Origin: Acidimicrobiia bacterium
Lineage (GTDB): Bacteria > Actinomycetota > Acidimicrobiia > IMCC26256 > JAENVU01
Reading direction: 5' to 3'
Assembly: GCA_017882945.1 (NCBI GenBank)
Contig: JADGON010000347.1
Coordinates: 1-5,545 of the forward strand
DNA length: 5,545 nucleotides
The notes under the pieces are model-generated. The model worked only from the letters and a program-made list of their open reading frames with translations, did not search any database and had not been told where the DNA came from. How positions within the stretch are numbered: position 1 is the stretch's first letter; each line of letters begins with the position of its first letter. This document shows positions 1 to 5,545 of this stretch, piece after piece. The translations under genes and the position numbers were made by a program.

Positions 1-2
1 CG

Positions 3-1031
3 CTCGACGGCGTGCGCGGCATCGGGATCTTGCTCATCGTCGTGTACCACGCGTATTCGAACCTGATCCCGGTCCGGTCGTCCTGGGGAATCCGTTCCCG
101 GGCTCGTTCATCGGTGTCGACATCTTCTTCGGCCTCAGCGGCTTTCTGATCACGAGCCTGCTGTTGCGCGAAGAGTGGCACCAACGGGTCGGTCCGGCTG
201 CGCCGGTTCTACGCGCGGCGAGCGCTCCGGTTGCTCCCCGCGTTGTACGTGCTCATCGCCGCGTACGTTGTGTACGCGGCGCTGACCAACGAGCACATCA
301 CCCTGATCGGCGTGATCGCCACGGCGACTTACTGGCAGAACTTCGCGCACGGAAACCAGATTTCAGGCTTCACGCACCTGTGGTCGCTCGCAGTCGAGGA
401 GCAGTTCTACCTCGTGTGGCCGATCTTCCTGATGGCGTTGATGCGCGTGCGGCGGCGGCCCGGTCGCGTGGCCGGCGCGTTGGTCGCGCTGCTGGTTGCG
501 ATGAACGTGTACCGCATGGTCGAGTGGCGCGGGCCGATCTCGGTGTTCTCGTTCTACGTGCGCCCGTACACGCACGGCGACGCGCTCATCGTCGGCGCGC
601 TGGCTGCGTACGTGTGGGTGAACGGGTTTCGGCCTTCCCGCGTGCTCGTGCCGGCCGCGTGGATCTCGGTCGCGTTCCTCGGTCTGTGCGTCGCCCGCTA
701 CAGCGCGGCGGATCGCTTCTACTACCTCGGCGGGTTCACGCTCGTCGGCATCGCGACGAGCGTGATCATTCTCGCTTCGCTCCAGACGTCGTGGATCGGT
801 GCGCGGCTGTTCGAGTTCCGCCCGCTCTGCGTCCTCGGCCGCGTGTCATACGGCGTGTACCTCTGGCACTACCCGATCTTCCTCGCGGTTCAGCGCTACA
901 CGCACGACTGGTCGGTGCCGGCGCGGCTCGCGCTCGCGTTCACGCTCACGGCGATCGTCACCGCCGCGTCGTGGAACTTCGTCGAGCGCCCGTTCCTGCG
1001 TTGGAAGGACCGGTTCAGCGTCGCTCGTTAG
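3..1031 (+). CDS. Acyltransferase-3 family membrane protein (OafA/YrhL-like), 5'-partial, with two compensating frameshifts
   Basis: This is a multi-pass inner-membrane acyltransferase of the family that adds acetyl or other acyl groups to surface polysaccharides, lipids or antibiotics. The acceptor here is unknown. Family landmarks appear in order: LDGVRG (3-20), a Tyr-His pair (45-50), FFGLSGFLI (125-151), an Arg-rich RRFYARRALRLLP stretch (201-239), HLWSLAVEEQFYLVWP (375-422), LGRVSYGVYLWHYP (834-875) and VERPF (981-995). Hydrophobic segments run throughout. The stop is TAG at 1029-1031, with no C-terminal SGNH domain. The true start lies upstream of the window, probably only a few tens of codons away. 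The reading frame moves between about 72 and 97 and moves back between about 182 and 191, while the same protein family continues on both sides. The shift looks like one lost base followed by one gained base. Without repair, the only uninterrupted frame would start at TTG 231, which is inside the conserved Arg-rich motif and is not a credible start. A sequencing error and a decaying gene are both possible. The family call is firm; the substrate is not. Confidence 0.85.
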
Positions 1032-1042
1032 GCCCTCGAACC

Positions 1043-1094
1043 GGCGCTGGTACTGCGGCCGTGCCCGATGCGCGACTTCTGCAGTACCAGCGTC
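1043..1094. terminator. Long intergenic hairpin, probable bidirectional terminator
   Basis: A perfect 12-bp inverted repeat, CGCTGGTACTGC at 1045-1056 and GCAGTACCAGCG at 1081-1092, sits between the converging stop codons at 1031 and 1099. Allowing G-U pairs, the stem extends to 1043-1058 paired with 1079-1094. The 20-nt loop can form a smaller hairpin (1060-1064 with 1070-1074). No T-run follows on either strand, which is common for terminators of high-GC bacteria. The position, fitting exactly between two convergent genes, supports a shared terminator. The function is inferred; the repeat itself is directly visible. Confidence 0.7.
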
Positions 1095-1098
1095 ACGG

Positions 1099-2316
1099 TC
1101 ACGATGTTGGCGTGGTGCGCGACGAGCTGGTCGGCGTGGTCGATCCTCCCGAGCCGGAAGACGAAGACGGCGTCGTCGTGGTTGTGGTTGTGCTCCCGAG
1201 GTTTCCGATGGCGGGACCCTGGAGGTTGATGCCGCCGGTGCCCGAAGGCAGGACCCAGAACTGGATCGAGCCCGACTCGATGGCCTTGAGCAGCACGTAG
1301 TTCATGCCGGCGACCGAGAGCTGCCTGTTGAGTGCCGCGATGCCCTCGGCCTCCGCCTTGCGCTGCGCGACCTGGTTCTGCAGGACCTGGATCTGGATCG
1401 CCGATGTACGCACCGCCTGGAACGCGTTGACGACCGCGGTCGGAACGTCGATCTGCTTCACGATGAAGGTCGGTGGTTTGCACACTCCGCCGAGCTTGTA
1501 CGACGGCGAACAGAAGTACGGCTCGCCGAGGGCCGAGATCAAGCGCTGGCTCAGGCTCGTCTGCACGGCGTCCTGCATCTTCACCAGGTTGGTCGCGTTT
1601 CCATAGAGCTGCGAGACGTCGTAGCGCCGGGTCTGCTCCTGGATCGCGTTCTCGATCTGTTGCCGGAACGTGTCCTGGAGGAGGTTGTTCCAGCCCTTCG
1701 TGGTGTACGCCTTGTACTGCAAACCCAACTGCTCGTGGAACTGGCGAAGCAGTCCGGTGTTCAGCTTGAAGTAGATCGCGGCCTGGAACGTGAGCGGGAC
1801 CCGGTCGGAGGTCGGCGCCAGGATCGAGTCGGCGCCCCTGACGGCCCCGACACGCGGGTTCTTCGAGATGATGTAGTTCTGCTGGTCGACGGGGTAGAGG
1901 TACAGCGGGTCGTACCAGCCGTTGAAGAACAGACCCGAACCGGGTTGCACGATGCGTTGGAAGTGCGCCGATTCGAAGGGCCCACCTCCGTAGCTGATCC
2001 CGATCATGTTCCTCGGGGTCTTCTTCAGCCCCGAGACGAACGCCGGTGCGAACGCGAGCAGCAGGATCGCCACCAGGACGGCCACTGCCCGTTGCCCGAC
2101 GCCGAGACGGGGGGGCGTTCCGCCGGACGCGGCACCCCACGGGCCGCTCCCACCGTTTCCGCCGGTTCCGCCGAGGTCGCTGCGTTGCCTCCGGCGCTGC
2201 CGACGACTCTCCCGGCTCACGGCCAGGGTCGCCGCGGCGCCAAGGGACGAGGGTTCCTCCCGTTCACCTGGCCCTTCGTCCCCGCCGCCACCGACTCCGC
2301 TCGGTCCGTCAACCAT
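1099..2316 (-). CDS. SPFH/band 7 (prohibitin-like) domain protein, membrane-anchored
   Basis: This 405-residue protein belongs to the SPFH (stomatin/prohibitin/flotillin/HflK-C) superfamily, whose members form large rings at membranes and organise proteins or proteases there. Residues 1-72 are a polar Gly- and Arg-rich segment, including an RRQRRRQR cluster, that should be cytoplasmic. Residues about 75-95 form one membrane span. Residues about 100-350 are the SPFH region, with features such as YPVDQQNYIISK, a DRVPLTFQAAIYFKLN strand pattern, and a coiled-coil-like helix ending in QRKAEAEGIAALN. The positive N-terminus places the SPFH domain outside the cytoplasm, as in HflK/HflC. Two cysteines (269 and 279) could form a disulfide there. 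The last 30 residues are a Thr/Ser/Gly tail containing seven consecutive Thr (376-382). The start is ATG at 2314-2316, preceded by GAGAGG (2322-2327) at 5-nt spacing. The gene converges on the acyltransferase and diverges from the Wzz-like gene, so a role in polysaccharide export is only a guess. Confidence 0.88.
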   Translation of the reverse strand: MVDGPSGVGGGGDEGPGEREEPSSLGAAATLAVSRESRRQRRRQRSDLGGTGGNGGSGPWGAASGGTPPRLGVGQRAVAVLVAILLLAFAPAFVSGLKKTPRNMIGISYGGGPFESAHFQRIVQPGSGLFFNGWYDPLYLYPVDQQNYIISKNPRVGAVRGADSILAPTSDRVPLTFQAAIYFKLNTGLLRQFHEQLGLQYKAYTTKGWNNLLQDTFRQQIENAIQEQTRRYDVSQLYGNATNLVKMQDAVQTSLSQRLISALGEPYFCSPSYKLGGVCKPPTFIVKQIDVPTAVVNAFQAVRTSAIQIQVLQNQVAQRKAEAEGIAALNRQLSVAGMNYVLLKAIESGSIQFWVLPSGTGGINLQGPAIGNLGSTTTTTTTPSSSSGSGGSTTPTSSSRTTPTS

Positions 2317-2357
2317 CTCTGCCTCTCAAACTGTCGGCTAGCGCGGCCACCCGGGGT

Positions 2358-2387
2358 GTCTTACTGCGTCGTCGGCGGAGCGCGCAA
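2358..2387 (-). promoter_or_regulatory. Possible promoter of the SPFH gene
   Basis: On the minus strand, TTGCGC (2382-2387) and TAAGAC (2358-2363) are 18 nt apart. They partly match the -35 (TTGACA) and -10 (TATAAT) consensus. The implied start of transcription would leave a leader of roughly 35 nt before the ATG at 2316. Matches are only partial and GC-rich promoters are hard to call by eye, so this is tentative. Confidence 0.3.
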
Positions 2388-2468
2388 CACTCGATCGGCC
2401 AGTTCGCCGGCCTTCTGGACCGCGCGCGCGTTGCTCACGTAGAGTGGTCGAACCTGAGATTGGGCGAA

Positions 2469-2497
2469 GTGAGGTCCGGGTACCGCTCGGATAAGAT
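2469..2497 (+). promoter_or_regulatory. Possible promoter of the Wzz-like operon
   Basis: TAAGAT at 2492-2497 matches four of six bases of the -10 consensus, including the key TA...T positions, and is one of the few AT-leaning spots in the gap. The region 17 nt upstream (GTGAGG, 2469-2474) is a poor -35 match, so recognition may depend on an activator or an alternative sigma factor. It would give a leader of about 100 nt before the TTG start at 2607. Tentative. Confidence 0.28.
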
Positions 2498-2593
2498 GCC
2501 GAAATCGCAGGCCGATCGATGCCGGGGACGAGTAGTCGCGCGCTGTACGCCGTCAAGGTCCTGGTGGGACCGGACGCTCGACCCTAAGTGAGC

Positions 2594-2598
2594 AAAGG
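2594..2598 (+). promoter_or_regulatory. Ribosome binding site that fixes the TTG start of the Wzz-like gene
   Basis: AAAGG lies 8 nt before TTG at 2607. An in-frame TGA at 2589-2591 rules out any earlier start, and the TTG gives the expected short cytoplasmic N-terminus ahead of the first membrane span. Confidence 0.7.
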
Positions 2599-2606
2599 CA
2601 GAGATC

Positions 2607-4169
2607 TTGGAGCTGGCAGACCTCGGCAAATCGCTCCGCCTCCACTGGCGGCTCTCCGTCGCATGCGTGTTGCTCGGAATCGTCGGTTTGGCCCTCTTCC
2701 TCGTCACGCGCCACCAGGTGCGCCCGGCCAACCGGTACCGGGTCACCGTCGACCTGCTCGTGCCCGCGATCAGTCCGAAGGCCGGGGGTCGACCCGCAGG
2801 CGTGCCTCCGGGCATGTTGGTGGACCAGAACCGGGTCGCCCTCAGCAAGAAGACCGAGAAGGCCGCGCTCGACGCGGCGAAGATCCCCAAGGACAACCGC
2901 CGTGGAATCGGGTTCGTCTTTCGCGCCAGCCCCACGAGCGACATCATCTCGATCGGCGCGACGGCACACGACCCGAAGATCGCGGCCGCGGTGGCGGCTG
3001 CCTTCGAGCACGCCTACGTCGCGGACCGACGGCAAACGGTCGCCAACGGTTTGAAGAGCGCGGCAGACTCGGCCACGTCCTCGCTGGCGACGCTCCAGGC
3101 CAGGCTCGCGGTCGTCAGGGCGCTGCTCAAGAAGATCAATCCGGGCGTCCTGGCCACCCTTCCCCTCACCTCGACGCGAGGAAGCGTGTCGTCCCCGCTG
3201 CCGTTGTTCACGCCGCTCCCCACCATTCTGCTGGTTGTGGAGCATAAGCAGTTGGCCTTGAGGATCCTCGGCGCCGAAACGTCGTACGCCACGAACATCA
3301 CCGATGCGCTGGTCCCGCAGAGCTTTGCGCAGGTGGTCGAGGTCGGCGGCGCAGCGCAGATCACGCCACCATTGCCGTCGTCGAAGACGCCGGCCCTGCC
3401 GTTCCTCGGGATCGGACTGCTCCTGGCCCTCGTGGCGCCGATTGTGATCGATCGGCTCGACCGTTCGATCCGCAGCGCCAAGACGGCAGCGATCGCCTTC
3501 GGCTCGATCGTCATGACCTCGGTCCCCGCGGGCTCGAGAAGGCTCTTTCACTCGCTCGTTCCGCCCGGTACGCCCCAGGACGGGGCCTACCGCGCTCTGG
3601 CTGCCATGAGCATCGCCACCGATCGGCTTCCCGCCGCGATCGTCGTCACGTCACCGACGGGAACCGTCCAGGACACGGTGGCGGCGAACTTCGCGGCTGC
3701 GCTCGCGGGGCTCGGCCTGCGGGTCGCGCTCATCGCGACCGACTCCCGACAGAGCTGGTTCCTCGACACGAGGCGCGATCCCGAGGATTCCGGTGTCCCG
3801 TTCCCCGACGTGCTCGAGCTGGCTCATCGTGGTGCCCTCGACGGCACGCTGCCGAGCAGCCTCGTCCGGACGAACCTCGAGAAGCTCGTCGTGCTGCCGC
3901 CGGGCGTCGAAGACCGTGAGATCCGCCTCGACGGGTTGCGACCGCTGCTCGAGACGTTGTCGACCAGCAACGTCGACGTGACCGTCATCGCGGGGCCGGC
4001 CGTGTTGGAAGACCCCAACGCGACCATCTTGGCGTGGACCACGCGCAGTGTCCTGTGGGCGTTCGAGACCGGCGAGGTCACCGAAGCCGAGGCGAAGGAA
4101 GCCGCCTCCCGGGTCGCGCTCGCCGGTGCGACCTCGTTCGGTATCGCCATGGTCAACGGGAAGACCTAA
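2607..4169 (+). CDS. Wzz-like polysaccharide co-polymerase fused to a degenerate BY-kinase (pseudo-ATPase) domain
   Basis: This 520-residue protein has the layout of co-polymerases that set the chain length and export of capsule or exopolysaccharide. It has a short cytoplasmic start, membrane span 1 (about 16-34) and an extracytoplasmic region (about 35-263) with helical stretches such as 140-177. A proline-rich approach (PPLPSSKTPALP) leads into span 2 (about 264-282). A cytoplasmic domain (283-520) then keeps the order of bacterial tyrosine kinases: the DRLDRSIRSA segment after the span, an AYRALAA helix (327-333), a P-loop region, further strands, and a final GIAMVN strand that matches the usual GVVLN-type ending. 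The catalytic motifs are lost. The Walker A region reads GTVQDT (352-357), with Gln355 where Lys is expected and Asp356 where Ser/Thr is expected. Walker A' reads LIATDSR (375-381), lacking the first Asp. Walker B reads VIAGPA (460-465), with Ala462 in place of Asp. There is no C-terminal tyrosine cluster, and Tyr328 is the only Tyr after span 2. ATP hydrolysis and autophosphorylation are therefore unlikely, and a structural role is inferred. The gene is tightly linked to the one downstream. Confidence 0.87.
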   Translation: MELADLGKSLRLHWRLSVACVLLGIVGLALFLVTRHQVRPANRYRVTVDLLVPAISPKAGGRPAGVPPGMLVDQNRVALSKKTEKAALDAAKIPKDNRRGIGFVFRASPTSDIISIGATAHDPKIAAAVAAAFEHAYVADRRQTVANGLKSAADSATSSLATLQARLAVVRALLKKINPGVLATLPLTSTRGSVSSPLPLFTPLPTILLVVEHKQLALRILGAETSYATNITDALVPQSFAQVVEVGGAAQITPPLPSSKTPALPFLGIGLLLALVAPIVIDRLDRSIRSAKTAAIAFGSIVMTSVPAGSRRLFHSLVPPGTPQDGAYRALAAMSIATDRLPAAIVVTSPTGTVQDTVAANFAAALAGLGLRVALIATDSRQSWFLDTRRDPEDSGVPFPDVLELAHRGALDGTLPSSLVRTNLEKLVVLPPGVEDREIRLDGLRPLLETLSTSNVDVTVIAGPAVLEDPNATILAWTTRSVLWAFETGEVTEAEAKEAASRVALAGATSFGIAMVNGKT

Positions 4170-4173
4170 GGGG
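4168..4173 (+). promoter_or_regulatory. Ribosome binding site overlapping the upstream stop codon
   Basis: AAGGGG begins within the TAA stop of the Wzz-like gene (4167-4169). It is 7 nt before GTG 4181 and 4 nt before GTG 4178. The usual spacing favours 4181, though 4178 cannot be excluded. The overlap suggests that translation of the two genes is coupled. Confidence 0.65.
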
Positions 4174-4180
4174 CGCAGTG

Positions 4181-5545
4181 GTGGCGGCGCTGGTCGTGCA
4201 CCTGATGTCGCCCGGCGCGGCTGCGGATCAGCCCGGCTGGATCGCGCCCGATGGATCGGTGCGACACGAGTTCGTCTCGTGGCGCGAGATTCCGCCGACC
4301 CTGTCGAAGGCCGACCTCGTGGTCGCGCACGGTCTCGCCGCGCTCGTGGTCTCGCAGACCATGACCAACATCGGTCCGGGGCTGGTGTACCGGCCAACGG
4401 GGAGCAACCGCCTGCGCCGCCGCCCGGGTGCCCGGCGCCTGCGTGCGTCGTGGGTCGCGGCCGCCGACAGCCGGAGCGCGCTCGCGACGGCAGCCGCGCT
4501 CGGCCTCGACCGCGACCGTGTGGTCGTGATCCCCGACGACGATCGCGACGCGTGGAACCGTCTCGCGCGGTCGTTGGTGAGGTTCGAGCAGATCGACAGC
4601 GACCTCGCGCCGGGGCGACCGCCGCGGGTGGGCCCGGCTGCGGCCCTGCGGCGGGTGTTCCGTCGTCCGGGAGCGCCCGACGCGCAGCCCGCGGCGGCGG
4701 ACGCTCTGGTCGTCGATGAGGCCGTTGTCGCCGAGCCGGGTGTCGAAGCGCTCGTTGTCGATGAGGCGGTTGTCGCCGAGCCGGGTGTCGACGAGCCGCC
4801 GGAGGACCTGGGCGCCGTGGTCCCGCCGGTGGTCGAGGCCGCTGCCGCGCGAGCGGCCGCCGAGCTCCCGGATGCGGTGGAGCCGCCGGCTGAGCCGCCT
4901 GTCGACGAGGCGCCGCCGGCGCTGTCCGTTCCGCCCGCCCCCGACTCGCCGGAGCCCACGACGCCGCGGCGAGTGGCCCGGCGGTCCGGCCTCCGCGGGG
5001 CGTTCGGTCGGCGAGCCGCGTCTCGAAGGGCTGCACGGCGCGCAGGTGCCGTGGCCAACGTCGTCGTCGATGCCCCCGGTACGGACGTGCCGGCGCAGGA
5101 CGCGCCGGTCGAGGAGACGCTTCCGGAGGCGGACCTCGACGCGCTGGTGGCGGCGGCGCCGGTCGTGGACGGGCCGGTCGTGCCAGAACCGGTCGTGGCC
5201 GAGCCGGTCGTGGCCGAGCCGGTCGTGGCCGAGCCCGAGGTGGAGGTGCCGGTCGCGGACCTTCCCCCGGTGGAGGTCGAGGCCCCCGCTCCCGCGCCGC
5301 CCGCCGAACTGCCCTTCGACCAGATTCCGGTCGCGCCGCCGGTTGTCGAGGCGGAACCCGTCACCGATACGGAACCCGTCGTCGAGCCGGAAGCGGTTCC
5401 GCCCGTCGTCGCGCCGCCGGCCATCGCCGCGCGGGCCGATCTCCCGCGCATCAGCGCGGCCGCGCCGCGCGGATTGCCGCCCATCGTGGCGATGGAGAGC
5501 GTCGACCCGACGAGCCCCGGGCACCCGTGGTGGAAGTACCGCCGC
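4181..5545 (+). CDS. GT4-like N-terminal domain protein with long Pro/Ala/Val/Glu-rich repetitive region, 3'-partial
   Basis: An open frame of 455 codons runs from GTG 4181 off the end of the window with no stop. Residues 1 to about 160 resemble the N-terminal Rossmann half of GT4-type (GT-B fold) glycosyltransferases: a strand ending in VVAHG (His50), VYRPTGSN (69-76), an A-DS-S segment near 96-99, and LGLDRDRVVVIP (107-118), which resembles the usual linker into the second half. The expected second half, with the nucleotide-sugar site, does not follow. Instead, residues about 165-435 are low-complexity, rich in Pro, Ala, Val, Glu and Asp. They include a duplicated 15-residue unit (176-205), an Arg island (263-287, 11 Arg in 25) and PVVAE pentapeptide repeats (327-351). 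The visible end (438-455) includes HPWWKYRR and may start another folded domain beyond the window. The gene follows the Wzz-like gene by 11 nt, so an operon and a role in polysaccharide assembly are inferred. Third codon positions are mostly G or C, supporting this frame. The GT4 resemblance is recalled by pattern, not by alignment; catalytic activity is uncertain. Confidence 0.8.
   Translation, partial: MAALVVHLMSPGAAADQPGWIAPDGSVRHEFVSWREIPPTLSKADLVVAHGLAALVVSQTMTNIGPGLVYRPTGSNRLRRRPGARRLRASWVAAADSRSALATAAALGLDRDRVVVIPDDDRDAWNRLARSLVRFEQIDSDLAPGRPPRVGPAAALRRVFRRPGAPDAQPAAADALVVDEAVVAEPGVEALVVDEAVVAEPGVDEPPEDLGAVVPPVVEAAAARAAAELPDAVEPPAEPPVDEAPPALSVPPAPDSPEPTTPRRVARRSGLRGAFGRRAASRRAARRAGAVANVVVDAPGTDVPAQDAPVEETLPEADLDALVAAAPVVDGPVVPEPVVAEPVVAEPVVAEPEVEVPVADLPPVEVEAPAPAPPAELPFDQIPVAPPVVEAEPVTDTEPVVEPEAVPPVVAPPAIAARADLPRISAAAPRGLPPIVAMESVDPTSPGHPWWKYRR
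4706..4795 (+). repeat. Tandem duplication of a 45-bp in-frame unit
   Basis: Two adjacent 45-bp copies (4706-4750 and 4751-4795) encode LVVDEAVVAEPGVEA and LVVDEAVVAEPGVDE. They differ at only a few bases, so the duplication looks recent or conserved. It lies in the acidic first arm of the low-complexity region. Confidence 0.85.
5159..5233 (+). repeat. 15-bp tandem repeat coding PVVxx pentapeptides
   Basis: Five in-frame 15-bp units encode PVVDG, PVVPE and three PVVAE. The last three (5189-5233) are identical at the DNA level. Multiples of three bases keep the frame, so copy number could change without breaking the protein. Confidence 0.88.

Noticed and set aside
164..1300. 378-codon plus-strand frame through the acyltransferase
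   Set aside because: Only the part before about 181 carries acyltransferase motifs. After the second frameshift it becomes Arg/Ala-rich nonsense and runs through the terminator.
1028..2140. 370-codon minus-strand frame overlapping the SPFH gene in another frame
   Set aside because: It is Arg/Pro-rich with no domain, whereas the neighbouring frame encodes a clear SPFH protein.
2421..2430. CG dinucleotide run (CG)5 in the divergent gap
   Set aside because: It is short and unremarkable in DNA of this GC content, with no evidence of function.
799..2442. 547-codon plus-strand frame across the acyltransferase end and the SPFH gene
   Set aside because: It is Arg/Ser-rich, has no domain, and overlaps two well-supported genes and the terminator hairpin. 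It is a GC-driven shadow.
2557..2571. Small hairpin (5-bp stem, 5-nt loop) upstream of the Wzz-like ribosome binding site
   Set aside because: Such short GC stems are expected by chance in this composition, and no riboswitch or attenuator pattern was seen around it.
2553..3551. 332-codon minus-strand frame opposite the Wzz-like gene
   Set aside because: It is highly charged Arg/Asp/Gly sequence with no domain, opposite a well-supported gene.
4166..5524. Long minus-strand open frames opposite the low-complexity gene (also 4228-5484 and 3651-5036)
   Set aside because: They are Gly/Ser/Thr- or Arg/His-rich mirrors of the repeated plus-strand codons, with no recognisable domain. The plus strand has a ribosome binding site, operon spacing and a domain-like N-terminus.

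Overview
The window is very GC-rich, with G or C at most third codon positions and GTG or TTG as start codons. Together with an SPFH protein of a type I associate with actinobacteria, this suggests a high-GC actinobacterium, possibly Acidimicrobiia-like. The lineage is an inference from composition and protein resemblance only. No tRNA, rRNA, transposase or CRISPR array was seen.

Layout: (1) Positions 3-1031 (+) carry the body of an integral-membrane acyltransferase of the acyltransferase-3 (OafA/YrhL) family. The window edge cuts its 5' end, and two compensating frameshifts interrupt it. (2) Positions 1032-1098 are a short gap between convergent genes, holding a long perfect inverted repeat that is probably a shared terminator. 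(3) Positions 1099-2316 (-) encode a membrane-anchored SPFH/band 7 protein with a Thr/Ser-rich tail. (4) Positions 2317-2606 are a divergent control region with a possible promoter on each strand. (5) Positions 2607-4169 (+) encode a Wzz-like polysaccharide co-polymerase fused to a BY-kinase-type domain in which all three Walker motifs are degenerate. (6) From 4181 (+) to the window end runs an open frame of at least 455 codons. It begins with what resembles the N-terminal half of a GT4-type glycosyltransferase and continues into a long repetitive Pro/Ala/Val/Glu-rich region.

The acyltransferase, the Wzz-like protein and the glycosyltransferase-like protein together point to a surface or exopolysaccharide locus. 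In such a locus, sugars are transferred to a carrier, chains are extended and exported under control of a co-polymerase, and acyl groups decorate the polymer. The Wzz-like gene and the gene after it are very probably one operon, since the second gene's ribosome binding site overlaps the first gene's stop codon. The SPFH gene faces the other way and may be only a neighbour.

Most unusual are the catalytically dead Wzz/BY-kinase domain and the long low-complexity protein downstream of it, which has an arginine island between two acidic proline-rich arms and in-frame tandem repeats.
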